Shown here one piece after another: positions 1 through 8,999 of a stretch of DNA of 64,000 bases. Position 1 is the first letter of the stretch. Each line of letters starts with the position of its first letter. The notes beneath the pieces were generated by a model. The model was not told the origin of the DNA and made no database searches. It saw nothing but the letters and a program-made list of their open reading frames with translations. This stretch comes from Candidatus Thermochlorobacteriaceae bacterium (GTDB taxonomy: Bacteria > Bacteroidota > Chlorobiia > Chlorobiales > Thermochlorobacteraceae), in contig JAJUFC010000008.1 in assembly GCA_029263855.1 (NCBI GenBank), positions 62,001-126,000 of the forward strand, written 5' to 3'. Position numbers and translations under genes: made by a program.

Positions 1-970
1 GACAATTTTTTGCAATGTCCCATCCGCCTGCCGTGATAAATCGACCTATGCTTGCGCCAATTAGCTTCACTTTGCATCCAAACAACTTCCCTTCGCCCGT
101 TTTGTCATCAATGTCATCTGGAATCCATCCTTTCTGAAAAACTGCAGGCGTTGTCAATACCAACTTAAATTTTTTCTCTTTTTCTACTTTTTCCTGAATT
201 TTAGAGTAATCAAGAGAGGGTAAAGTTACAGTTTTATAGCTTGCCGCTTTACCTTCGCCGCCTAACCTTAAAAAACCGCTATCGCTTAGCGATCTTGCAT
301 TTTTAAGCGATAGAAGAAATCCAACTTCTTCTTTCAAGCGGATAAACTCAACGCTAAACAGTTGCCCTTCTCCCGTTGTTTTCTTGGCTCTGTTGATGCG
401 AATGCCAATGCGCGGCTCTTTTGCGTAAATATCTTTCAATTCAATAATCTGGTTGCCACTTGGCAATGTGCCTTCAAGGTATTGATGAAAATCACTTAGC
501 GAAAGAAAACCGTTGATGCTTTCATAGAACTCCTTCTCAGAGTGAACTGACCAAAGAAAATGCAGAGAAGACATTGGGAAATTCGCTTTGATGTTGCTGG
601 GCAGAGGCATCGGCGAAATAAGAGACTGTTTATTCCCTCCTTTCTTTTGTTTTAGCACATCAGCAGGAACTGGCAGAAGCGGTTCTACCGATCCACTTTG
701 CTTTCTTGCCAGCGCAAACATTCCTACCTGAAGCGTTCCCAACGAACTTGCAGAACCAATTTCTTGACGCGCCACATCGTCGCTGACCGAAAATCCGTTT
801 TTAGAAAACTGAGCATTCTTCTGACTAAGAATAGCCGAACGAATCGCTCCGTAAAAAGGAGAAGGTATTGGAGGAAAAAGCGTTTGAGCCTCATGGTCAA
901 CGCCCGCCGAAAAAGAGCGACCATCGCGGAAGAATATCACGTCAATTGGGGAAATGAAAAGCGTTTTCAT
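1..970 (-). CDS. cmr3: Type III-B CRISPR RAMP protein Cmr3 (partial, runs off left edge)
   Basis: Translating the minus strand from the ATG at 968-970 gives an open frame of about 323 codons with no stop before the window edge. It starts MKTLFISPIDVIFFRDGRSF, with the early FRDGRSF stretch and the following FPPIPSPFYGAIRSAI typical of Cmr3, a RAMP-fold subunit of the Cmr effector complex that contacts Cas10 and the 5' tag end of the crRNA. Its ATG overlaps the cas10 stop in an ATGA arrangement, so it is translationally coupled as third gene of cmr1-cas10-cmr3. cmr4, cmr5 and cmr6 would be expected just outside the window. The C-terminal end is missing because of the window boundary, not because of damage. 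Confidence 0.9.
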   Translation of the reverse strand, partial: MKTLFISPIDVIFFRDGRSFSAGVDHEAQTLFPPIPSPFYGAIRSAILSQKNAQFSKNGFSVSDDVARQEIGSASSLGTLQVGMFALARKQSGSVEPLLPVPADVLKQKKGGNKQSLISPMPLPSNIKANFPMSSLHFLWSVHSEKEFYESINGFLSLSDFHQYLEGTLPSGNQIIELKDIYAKEPRIGIRINRAKKTTGEGQLFSVEFIRLKEEVGFLLSLKNARSLSDSGFLRLGGEGKAASYKTVTLPSLDYSKIQEKVEKEKKFKLVLTTPAVFQKGWIPDDIDDKTGEGKLFGCKVKLIGASIGRFITAGGWDIAKNC

Positions 971-3738
971 TCGCGACCTCCTTTGGCTAAAAAGACCATA
1001 CCGCTAAACAGTTGCGCTAATGCATCAATCTCTTCTGGCGCTTTGTGATTCTTCAAGTATGCTTCAACAAATTTTTTGATTTCTTCCCAAAGCTTCTGAA
1101 TCTCATCTTTTCGCTTTTCGTCGTTTGCGGTATGGCGACCATAGAGCCGCGAAAGTTCAGGCAGAACTGCATTGGCAGGCAAAAACAATGCTTCATCTTG
1201 AAAATCCACGACAAATTTTGGCGAAAGCAAACTTTGTTGAATTCCATTTATGAATTCTGATAATGCCTCTACGGTATCCACATCGTCATATCGCCATTTT
1301 GCGCCAATTTCGAGTTCTTCGCCACTGCGCTTCAAGATTTGGATGCCAAGCGCATCTCGTCCAAGTTTTTCTTTTGCGAATTTTTCAGCTTGGCGCGCCG
1401 CCGCTAATACTTGTTGCAGTGGATGGGTATGATGCGCTACTGCAATCCCGACGCTTGCGCTTGCCTTCACGCCAAGCGTAGAGAGCAGTTCTCCGTTGGG
1501 CGTTTGGACAAACCCAGAATCATTTGCCCAATCCGCCTCCCACGCTTCTTTGGCAAAATTGCCTGAAAAAGCGGCGCGCAGGTCGCGCGCAAGCGGCAAT
1601 GCGTCATCAAGCGTAACAAGCGCCAGCACATCGTCGCCACCTGCGTAAATCAACTTGCCCAGATATTTTTCTTCTACTAACGCTCGCACGATTTTGAGCG
1701 CATAGTTATTGAGCGCGCGACTTATCGCAATATGTTGCGATGGCGCTTGGGGTCGCCGATAATTTTTTGGATTTTTATCCACTAACTCTTTCCAAACTTC
1801 CTTGTCAGAATTGGTAATTTCGTTAATAATTTTGGAGTGCAATGCTTCCTTGAAAAGCGGGGCATTTTCTCCCGAAAGCCATTTGCCCATATTATCGCCA
1901 TCGAGCAACAAGATAGCGTAATACTTTTGCGGCGGGTTGATTCCTGCTTTTTTAGCAACCTCAATTAAGTTGTGCAGCGCTTGTAAGGCTTCCTTTCTTT
2001 TTTCTAAATTGACATTTCCTTCTTCCTTCAACGCTTCTTCATCAAAAGCCTCTGGAAAGAGATATTGTCCATCAATGCGCGCAAAAGTTTGAAAATCTGC
2101 TTTTAGAGAGTTCTGAATTTTTGGTAATGTCTGCGCGCGGAAGGCAACCCCTTTAATTAGTTGCTGAACGACATTTGCATAATCCTGAGTCGCTTTCCTA
2201 AGTTTTTCGTCCGACAGCGCTTCTCTTATGACCTCGCATTTGAAGCGCGCAACCGCCACTTCGCTTGTGGAGGGAAAGCGAACATCTTGTCTTATCAACC
2301 CTGCTTTTCCTTTCAGGTATTCGGGGAAGAAGCGCTTGGCGAGAGAAACCGCAGAAAGTCTCTCATTAGCCCGAATTTCATTGTTGCTTTCTTTTGCGAC
2401 TTGATGCCAGAATTCTCGCATTTCTGAAGGCGTAGCATTGCTTTTTGGAGTGAGCGATGCTAATCGCGGAATGAGCGAGCATCGGTAACCACCTTCTTCT
2501 ACTTGCGCAAACTGACGCAGCGCCTTGCGACTTCCCGTAACTTGCTCCAAAAGCGCATAAAGCCGACCATATCCGCTGCCAACGTTCAGCGCATAGCCTG
2601 ATTTTTCAAATGCTTCAAGTATCTTATTTTTCTCTTCATCGTCCCAAATTAGCGTGCCTTCGAAAAATTTTTCAAACTCTTTCCTAAATTCTTTGGACTT
2701 TATAGGAGGCAGCGGAACGCTTGCCCAATAGAGTTCTAAAAAATTTTTGAGTTGATTTTCAGCAGTCTCGTTGAGATGCGCTTCATTATATTTTCCCTTC
2801 AACGCCTCAATAAGTTTGCGAATTGCATATTCTCCAACTTTTAGAAACTCTTCTTGAACCGCGTTTATCGCTTTCTGAGCAAGGTCTTCAACTCGGTTCG
2901 TTGGCAAGAATGCGACAAAACGATTTGGCAAAGTGGGAATCGATAAATCGCCAACTTGAACTTTGATTAGCCCTTTTTCTTTATTAAGCCAATCATCTAC
3001 GATAGGTTGAGCATAAAGGTCAGGGAAAATAATTGCGTCAGGACCAAGTTCCTCGCAGATAACCTTCATTGCTTGCCAAGAAAGGTAAGAAAGCAGATAA
3101 CTCCCTGCCCACAAGTCTTGGGTTTTGCGAGCGGCGGCGATAAATTCTTGCACAGGGGCAAGCGTAAAATGAAAGAGCGATACTTCTTGACTGCAATCAA
3201 ATGCTCCCGCTAAGCCTGATACGACATGCCGATGCTCCCAAATCGAGTGGTCAGGAATGCGCGTATCGGCAGGAAGAAGCGACCAAAGCGCGCCAAGTTT
3301 TTCATTGCCTTGTTCTTCATTGCGAATTCTATCTTGCAACTCTCGCCAAAGCGCATAATAAATTTTGACTATATCGTCGTTGTAGTCTTTTTTTATTTCT
3401 TGAATCGCTTGCAGAACATTATTCTTGTTAGGCTCTAAAATGCTTGCGCTCATCGTGCCGAGCGAATAAGGCTTGCCCGAAAGCGAATGCTTGACTTCGG
3501 GATTTTCTAAAAAGCGAATTGCAAATTGCTCGTAGAGCGCGTAACGGTCTGCGCCCGACGCAATCTGGTCAGCCTCCTTGACTGCTTCTGGCTTGAAATC
3601 TCTATCTGTGCCGAGCAGCGCTTTAATATACTCTTTTGAACGCGCTTCATGGCTTTCGCCTTGCATTAAAATCAACGCTTTCTCAGGCGGGTCGTGTAGC
3701 AAGGCTTTGATTTTTAGCGTAGCAAGTTCTGGGGTCAT
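967..3738 (-). CDS. cas10: Type III-B CRISPR large subunit Cas10/Cmr2, HD and GGDD motifs intact
   Basis: This 923-residue protein is the signalling and DNA-cutting subunit of the Cmr complex. Near its N-terminus (residues 13-20) is LLHDPPEK, the HD nuclease motif in the form usual for Cmr2. The Palm domain has LLLDGDNMG followed by AGGDD at about residues 699-703, the active-site motif of the cyclase that makes nucleotide second messengers when target RNA is bound. Both active sites look intact, so the complex should be able to signal to an accessory effector. The size fits the Cmr2 family. The gene overlaps cmr1 upstream and cmr3 downstream by 4 bases each (ATGA), a tight operon. Whether the product is cyclic oligoadenylate or SAM-AMP cannot be read from the sequence. 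Confidence 0.96.
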   Translation of the reverse strand: MTPELATLKIKALLHDPPEKALILMQGESHEARSKEYIKALLGTDRDFKPEAVKEADQIASGADRYALYEQFAIRFLENPEVKHSLSGKPYSLGTMSASILEPNKNNVLQAIQEIKKDYNDDIVKIYYALWRELQDRIRNEEQGNEKLGALWSLLPADTRIPDHSIWEHRHVVSGLAGAFDCSQEVSLFHFTLAPVQEFIAAARKTQDLWAGSYLLSYLSWQAMKVICEELGPDAIIFPDLYAQPIVDDWLNKEKGLIKVQVGDLSIPTLPNRFVAFLPTNRVEDLAQKAINAVQEEFLKVGEYAIRKLIEALKGKYNEAHLNETAENQLKNFLELYWASVPLPPIKSKEFRKEFEKFFEGTLIWDDEEKNKILEAFEKSGYALNVGSGYGRLYALLEQVTGSRKALRQFAQVEEGGYRCSLIPRLASLTPKSNATPSEMREFWHQVAKESNNEIRANERLSAVSLAKRFFPEYLKGKAGLIRQDVRFPSTSEVAVARFKCEVIREALSDEKLRKATQDYANVVQQLIKGVAFRAQTLPKIQNSLKADFQTFARIDGQYLFPEAFDEEALKEEGNVNLEKRKEALQALHNLIEVAKKAGINPPQKYYAILLLDGDNMGKWLSGENAPLFKEALHSKIINEITNSDKEVWKELVDKNPKNYRRPQAPSQHIAISRALNNYALKIVRALVEEKYLGKLIYAGGDDVLALVTLDDALPLARDLRAAFSGNFAKEAWEADWANDSGFVQTPNGELLSTLGVKASASVGIAVAHHTHPLQQVLAAARQAEKFAKEKLGRDALGIQILKRSGEELEIGAKWRYDDVDTVEALSEFINGIQQSLLSPKFVVDFQDEALFLPANAVLPELSRLYGRHTANDEKRKDEIQKLWEEIKKFVEAYLKNHKAPEEIDALAQLFSGMVFLAKGGRE

Positions 3739-4685
3739 ACCTTTAGCAGTTTGGCGTTAAATTTACTTTCCGAAAACTTTTTTATGTTTTCAAAATCGCT
3801 TTCTTTCGGTTTTAATGCTGTATCACAAATAAAGTTTGTGAATATTGGCACGACCTCTTTGTTTTCTAATCTCACCACAGATACTATCATCGTTGACGCT
3901 TGTCTTGGTTCGATGCCTCCCAAAACTTTTGGCTGCAATTTTTTACTACTCAGCTCTTGACTAATCTTTTGCATCAGCTTTGTAATAAATTCTTCCCAAT
4001 TTTGGCTCTTTTCAGCGATGCGTATTTCAGCGCTATTGGCAGAGGTGGAGAGAATTGGGTATGGGGTAGGTAGCGTCAAGTTTGTTGGCTGCTCATTCAG
4101 CCACTCTTGCACGGCTTGATGAGCACTTTGAATTTTGCCTTCTACGAAATTTCGGACTTTATCTACATTCTCAAACGACCAGCTATTAGGCTGAAAATTC
4201 CCAAACGCACGGCGAGACCGCCGACCAAGACCACCTAACAGCGCAAATACTTCAAAAACAGATGTGCATACTTTCCACTCAACTTCGCTCGCTGACGAAG
4301 ACTGAAACACGACTGAAAAGCGCGTTCCTTCTGGAATGCACATAAAATGCGCTTGTTGTTTTTTTTCTTGTTTTTCTTGTTTTTCTTGTTTTTCTTGTTT
4401 GTGAGGTAGCGCGGGCTTCTTCTGTTCCTTGAAAGCCTCACATTTAACTCTTATCGTGAACTTCGACTGCCCATTTTTACTTGCGTCGCCAAGCAACTGA
4501 GATTCTTTTTTAAGGACTTCACCGGGCTCAGCATTCAAATACCCACCCAACAGCGCGCGTAGCCACCAGCGGAGTTCGCCGCGCAAGGAAGGAACGCGCA
4601 GTTCAGGTTTGTTTCGGTCAGCACCTGCCAGAAACATTGGCGTAATCACCGTGCAATCGAATTCAACTTTCTTCAGTTGAGGCAT
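3735..4685 (-). CDS. cmr1: Type III-B CRISPR RAMP protein Cmr1
   Basis: This 316-residue protein opens with the Cmr1 signature: a TPMFLAGAD segment, then PSLRGELRWWLRALLGG (about residues 34-50), followed by a G-rich RAMP region (FALLGGLGRRSRRAFGNF, about residues 145-162). Cmr1 sits at the far end of the Cmr effector and binds the 3' part of the crRNA. It is the first gene of the minus-strand cmr operon, and its 5' flank faces cas6. Oddly, residues around 95-112 consist of a Gln-Glu-Lys repeat, encoded by a 9-bp microsatellite, in what is probably a surface loop. Copy-number changes there would keep the frame, so the gene is probably functional. Confidence 0.93.
   Translation of the reverse strand: MPQLKKVEFDCTVITPMFLAGADRNKPELRVPSLRGELRWWLRALLGGYLNAEPGEVLKKESQLLGDASKNGQSKFTIRVKCEAFKEQKKPALPHKQEKQEKQEKQEKKQQAHFMCIPEGTRFSVVFQSSSASEVEWKVCTSVFEVFALLGGLGRRSRRAFGNFQPNSWSFENVDKVRNFVEGKIQSAHQAVQEWLNEQPTNLTLPTPYPILSTSANSAEIRIAEKSQNWEEFITKLMQKISQELSSKKLQPKVLGGIEPRQASTMIVSVVRLENKEVVPIFTNFICDTALKPKESDFENIKKFSESKFNAKLLKV
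4362..4397. repeat. 9-bp tandem repeat inside cmr1
   Basis: Four perfect copies of TTTTTCTTG (plus strand) follow one another here. Read on the minus strand they encode four Gln-Glu-Lys triplets in Cmr1. The unit length is a multiple of three, so expansion or contraction by slippage would lengthen or shorten the charged loop without a frameshift. Confidence 0.9.
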
Positions 4686-4959
4686 CTTGACGCTCCGTTT
4701 TTGAGAGTTGATACGCTAAGGCGTGACAAAAGCAAGCTATCTTGAACAAAGCGCAGTTCAAGCCATTTGGTAGCGTTTCTTGCAGAAAGTGGAAACCCCT
4801 GTGGGGAATCCTTGAACGAAAGGGCTTCAGCAGTCATAGGGGCTGAATGTTCAAAGTTTCAAAGTTCTTTTTGGAGACCAGCAAGAGTTTAGCGCTTTCA
4901 ATTCAAATTTCCAAATCGTATCTTTCGCCGTCATTCGTAACCCACAAAATCATTGCACG
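4686..4959. promoter_or_regulatory. Divergent cmr1/cas6 intergenic region with inverted repeats
   Basis: This 274-bp gap separates the minus-strand cmr operon from plus-strand cas6 and must hold both promoters. Three small symmetric elements are visible: CTTGAAC-8-GTTCAAG at 4741-4762; CCCC-TGT-GGGG at 4796-4806, followed by another CTTGAAC at 4811-4817; and TTCAGC-10-GCTGAA at 4826-4847. They could be operators for a CRISPR regulator or one degenerate CRISPR repeat. No direct-repeat periodicity is seen, so no array is called. No gene is supported in the gap. Confidence 0.45.
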
Positions 4960-5742
4960 ATGCGTCTCAAACTCACCCTTCTGCAAAAGCGCAAAACGGA
5001 ATCCTTGCCGCTTAATGCCAATTACTACATCAGCGCGGCGATTTATCGCACCTTAGAGCAATCTTCGCCCGAATTCGCAACCCTGATGCACCACTACGGC
5101 TACTCTAACCCCGAAGACCGACGCAAATTCAAACTTTTCACTTTCTCCAACCTTGATGTGCCTGAACGCGACATCGACCGCGAGCGTCAATGCCTGATTT
5201 CCCGCTCCAAAGCGATTTCCTTTACGCTCTCCTCGCCAATGGACGATTTCTTAATGCACCTCGTCTCTGGACTTTTTGCCGATAATAAATTCCGCATCGA
5301 TGAATCTATCTTTGAAAAAGGCGCAGTAGAAACGCTCCCTGAACCTGAATTCAAAGAGACAATGGAATTTTCAATGCTCTCGCCGCTGACGGTTTCCGTG
5401 ATGCGTCCCGACCGCACCAAAGAATTTCTGAAATACAACGATGAACGACTCGCGCCCGTCTTGCTTCAAAATCTAAAAGCCAAATACTACGCCGCGCATC
5501 GCAAAGAATTTGAAGGAAATACGGACTCTTTCCGCATCTCGTTCAGCGAGCGATATATTGAAAAGCACAATGGGAAAATAGAAAAGCTTATTACGCTAAA
5601 AGAAGGTCGCGAAGAAGAAACGAAAATCAAAGCGATTCTCTGCCCTTTTACGATAACCGCGCCCGTAGAACTCATTAAAATCGGCTATGACTGCGGTTTT
5701 GGCGAGCGCAATTCGCAAGGCTTTGGAATGGCGAAGGCTTAA
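4960..5742 (+). CDS. cas6: CRISPR pre-crRNA endoribonuclease Cas6
   Basis: This 260-residue protein has the Cas6 layout. The N-terminus begins MRLKLTLLQ, and the C-terminus has the glycine-rich GYDCGFGERNSQGFGMAKA stretch that ends most Cas6 proteins. Cas6 cuts CRISPR transcripts within each repeat to yield crRNAs. It is the only intact cas6 here, while both a type III-B and a type I-B effector are encoded nearby, so it probably supplies both. The likely catalytic histidine region is the early HHYG segment (about residue 44), which is not proven. The ATG at 4960 gives the expected N-terminus. The next gene starts 14 bases after the stop, suggesting co-transcription. A diverged copy of its last codons lies at 10144-10185. 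Confidence 0.93.
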   Translation: MRLKLTLLQKRKTESLPLNANYYISAAIYRTLEQSSPEFATLMHHYGYSNPEDRRKFKLFTFSNLDVPERDIDRERQCLISRSKAISFTLSSPMDDFLMHLVSGLFADNKFRIDESIFEKGAVETLPEPEFKETMEFSMLSPLTVSVMRPDRTKEFLKYNDERLAPVLLQNLKAKYYAAHRKEFEGNTDSFRISFSERYIEKHNGKIEKLITLKEGREEETKIKAILCPFTITAPVELIKIGYDCGFGERNSQGFGMAKA

Positions 5743-5756
5743 AACACAATCGCGCA

Positions 5757-7598
5757 ATGAACTATCCTACCGAACAACATCGCTTGTGGCTAATTTTGCC
5801 GCTCGCCTACAAAAAAGCGTTTGAAACAGTCTGCGCCGACCTTGAACCATGCGGCTGGCGCGAAGACGCGCTCACGACGCGAAATCTCTTTTTTCATATC
5901 CGAAGTCTCATCGCCAAAGAAACGCGCAACGAGCCCATTGGGAGAATTTTCTCGCTTCAAGAACGGCTCAAATACGGGCTTCAAAACAACGCGACGGCGG
6001 AATATGTCTTGAAAGGGGGCGATTTTAGCGCGCCATTCTATCTCGATAAAATTCAACTTGCCCTATTTGAAACCCAAACGGCGTTCCTCGTTTTTCAAAT
6101 AAAACTGCGAGAAAACGCGGCGCTTGAAGAATTGACGCTTGGCGGATACTACCTGAAAAAATTTCACGGCGAAGAAATTGAAATTTCTTTTGAGAAGAAA
6201 ATCAGCAAAGACCAAACGGAGCGCGTCGAGACGGCGCTAAACGAATTAGCGAAAAAGTTGCTTGCGCCGCTCGACGTAGAAACCTACTTTGAAACGGAAC
6301 AAGAACCGCCACGCCAAGCCTTCGTTTATTCAGCGGCGATTTTGAGCGCGGAATCTTTCAAGGCGATGCGAGACAATAACGAACTTCGCCGAGCGCTGTT
6401 TGAACTTCGACGTTCTTTCAAAAAATCCTACAAGCCCGCGCCAAAAGAATTTGACCTTGAAAATAATCCCGACGTGTTGCGACTCTTTGACAACATCTAT
6501 TGGGGCATTTCGCTCGAAGGCATCGCTTGTCTTGCGTTCTATGTGGGCGATAGAGAAACCGATGAATTCGTAAAATCCTTTATGGGCAAGCTTTCCAGCA
6601 ACTATTTCTACATTCTTTTGCTTGCGTTGCACCAGCGCTACGCTCTGCTCAAATACAACATTGACGCCGCAAAAATCGAGAAAGCCGAACACGGGGATTT
6701 AGGAAAAATCTCCAACCTGCAAGAGCAAATTGCGTGGTTTCAACTGCGCGCGATGTTTGCGCACATCTCGTCGAACACGCACTACGCGCTTCTCTATGAA
6801 CGGCTCTGCGCGGTTTTCCGCATTAAAGAACTCGCCGCTGAACTACTGGACGAAATTCGCACGCTGGCGATTCTTTCGCGCTTGAAGCAAGACGCTTTGC
6901 AGAAAGAAAAAGAACGAGAGGAACAAAAACAACGCGAAGAAAAACAGGAACACGAAAAGAAAATCGAGAGAATTTTTATTACGCTCTCCACCTTGCTCGT
7001 CGGCGTATCGCTTGCCTCCGATGGATTGCAATCTGGCTTAACTTCCTTTTTAGATTTGATTGGCGGCAAAGGCTTCGCGGAAACTGGCAAAAAAGACGCC
7101 ACCTTCTACCACATTGAAAACGAGTTTTTCATCGTCTATTTCCACAAAGGCAAAGACGTCATCGCCGAAACAACGCTCGCCATCGCTACGCGCGCCGTCC
7201 CAAAACTGCAAAGCGTCTTCAACCGATTCCCTGACCCCAAAACCCAACACGGACGCAAACTGCCCATCTATCTTACCGACACCAAAGAGCAATATGAACG
7301 GTTAGGAAAAGCGCGAGGAAGTTTAGGCGTAACCATCGGCTTGCTTTCGCCGACGGGCTATTTCTGCGAAGAATATGGATTCCTCTGCGTCTTCCTGACA
7401 TTTTCCCTCACGCTTCAAGCGCAAACGAAGGGCGAGTTTGAAGAGCTGAAACGTCGCTACAATCTTGCGGCGCAACGCACCGACTTTGTCGTGATGGTCG
7501 ACTTCTCTGGCTCAATGAAGCGCGGCAATGCGTATCAATATCTCTACAACGCGCTCGCCGACCTTGTCGACGCAGCCAATGCGCAAATACTTCATTAG
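5757..7598 (+). CDS. CorA-like, type III CRISPR-associated membrane protein continuing into fragments of other genes (mosaic ORF)
   Basis: This 613-residue frame has three distinct parts. Residues 1-437 resemble the CorA-like proteins encoded beside type III CRISPR systems: a soluble N-terminal region, a helical stretch containing YFYILLLALHQRYALL (283-298), a charged coiled coil (about 376-403), then a membrane segment (405-424). Residues 445-530 look like a separate soluble piece, faintly like the start of a peptidase-MA-type domain, without any HExxH zinc motif. Residues 538-556 resemble a secretion signal, followed by DFVVMVDFSGSM (576-587), a von Willebrand A metal-site start (DxSxS) that stops after about 35 residues. 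The later motifs of such a domain are absent. The frame starts 14 bases after cas6. The CorA assignment is moderate; the downstream part looks like in-frame remnants joined by deletions. Confidence 0.5.
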   Translation: MNYPTEQHRLWLILPLAYKKAFETVCADLEPCGWREDALTTRNLFFHIRSLIAKETRNEPIGRIFSLQERLKYGLQNNATAEYVLKGGDFSAPFYLDKIQLALFETQTAFLVFQIKLRENAALEELTLGGYYLKKFHGEEIEISFEKKISKDQTERVETALNELAKKLLAPLDVETYFETEQEPPRQAFVYSAAILSAESFKAMRDNNELRRALFELRRSFKKSYKPAPKEFDLENNPDVLRLFDNIYWGISLEGIACLAFYVGDRETDEFVKSFMGKLSSNYFYILLLALHQRYALLKYNIDAAKIEKAEHGDLGKISNLQEQIAWFQLRAMFAHISSNTHYALLYERLCAVFRIKELAAELLDEIRTLAILSRLKQDALQKEKEREEQKQREEKQEHEKKIERIFITLSTLLVGVSLASDGLQSGLTSFLDLIGGKGFAETGKKDATFYHIENEFFIVYFHKGKDVIAETTLAIATRAVPKLQSVFNRFPDPKTQHGRKLPIYLTDTKEQYERLGKARGSLGVTIGLLSPTGYFCEEYGFLCVFLTFSLTLQAQTKGEFEELKRRYNLAAQRTDFVVMVDFSGSMKRGNAYQYLYNALADLVDAANAQILH

Positions 7599-8988
7599 CC
7601 GCTTCCTTTCTGAATCGTTTGAAGGACTCATCGGCAAAAACTACGACCAAATTGAAGATCGCACGTTCAGAGAAAACGAGGTGCGCGCCAAAATGGAGCA
7701 ATTAGAACGCTTCATTTACGCCGAACTTGCTAGCAATGCCAACGTGCTGGAAGTCGGCGCAACGAAAGTTCCGCATAACCTCGAAACCGCCATTCTTGCC
7801 GCCATCAAGCCCTTCACGGAAAAATTCTCGTCTGAACGATTCTGGACGGAAAAAGCCTTGCAGAAAGGCGAAGAAGACTTTGACAAAAAGAAGGTCAGCG
7901 ACGCTGAACTTTCCGAACATTTGCGCGATGCGCGCGAGATTGCAAAAAAGTTTCGCGCCTACTGCAACGACCGCATTCTCGAAGGCACGGACGAAAACTC
8001 GCGTCAAGGCATCATCGCCGCGCTCGATAGCGAACTTGAACAACTGTTCATTGATGCCGTCATCACCTTCGGCGTGAATTACGCCAGTCGTTTGCTTGAA
8101 CGCATCGATTCATCGTTGGAAGGCAAACTTGCCAAAACCATCACCGCGCTACAAGAGGTCAAAGCCGAGCAGGAGCGCAAAAACGCCGAACTTGCGACGC
8201 TCAAAGAACAAACCTTGAAAGAAGTCGAGAAAACCTTTGGCAGCAAGTGGAAAGAAAAATTGCAAGACTATCACGCCGCCGTCGTGAATCTGCTTGACCT
8301 TGCCAAGCGCGAATATCTGCTCGAAGCGCGCATCAAACTGCTCGAGTATCTCTGCAAAGGCGAAGAAGGCTTGTTAGACAAGTATGAACGCCAAGCGCTC
8401 TTTTTGGCGAAACTGCTTTCCACCCACTATCAAGGCGATTCAAATCGCGAAGGTTTTAAGCGCAAGTTTGAAAATAGCCTGCTTAAAGAGTTCCAAGAAA
8501 CAGCCTCGCTTCTCACCGTGCAATACCTGCCGAACATCAGCGAGTATGTAACCGATACGGGCGAGTGGAAAGAGGATATGCTCCTTGCCAAACTTTACGA
8601 GCGGTTTCTTGCCGTTGAAAAACCGCCGGGCGAATCCAAGAAATCACCTGTTCGGTATTTTTCTGACGAATTGCCCACCGCCGAGCGACGCGACATTCCC
8701 AAAGACCGCTTGCCCAGCCTTGCAGGGCGACTGCGCGAGATTCTCAATCGCTTTGAGAGAGAAAATTTCAGTCAGTTAGGTCGCGCCGATGTCGAGACGT
8801 CCAAACAAGAAAAATTGATGGAAGAGTGGGTTAATCTTTCAAAATCCGTTGTAGAAGAGTGGATGTCGCTCGATAGCGACGTGGCAAAGGAAATCCAGAA
8901 GCCTCTCATTCAACGCTTCAACGACCTTTCGCAAGAAGAACAGCAAAAGGTCTCGCGGCTCTTTACGATGTTTCTTCAACCGCGCTGA
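7579..8988 (+). pseudogene. Truncated coiled-coil protein, possibly the C-terminal half of a tubulin-like (FtsZl1-type) protein
   Basis: About 469 codons are open from the ATG at 7579, in a different frame from the preceding gene, which they overlap by 20 bases. There is no ribosome-binding site upstream of this ATG. The protein is almost wholly helical, with a heptad-rich stretch (about residues 185-245, rich in Glu, Lys and Leu), no membrane segment and no nucleotide-binding loop. Its pattern resembles the helical second half of large bacterial tubulin-like proteins, which are known to be encoded next to von Willebrand A proteins. The expected N-terminal GTPase half is missing. I infer a deletion plus frame change at about 7575-7600. 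It could instead be an unrelated helical protein. The next gene starts 11 bases after the stop. Confidence 0.4.
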
Positions 8989-8999
8989 TTTATCTCATT

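Noticed and set aside
4686-4959. A CRISPR array in the cmr1/cas6 gap
   Set aside because: Only single inverted repeats are seen. There is no regular repeat-spacer pattern of 25-37 bases.
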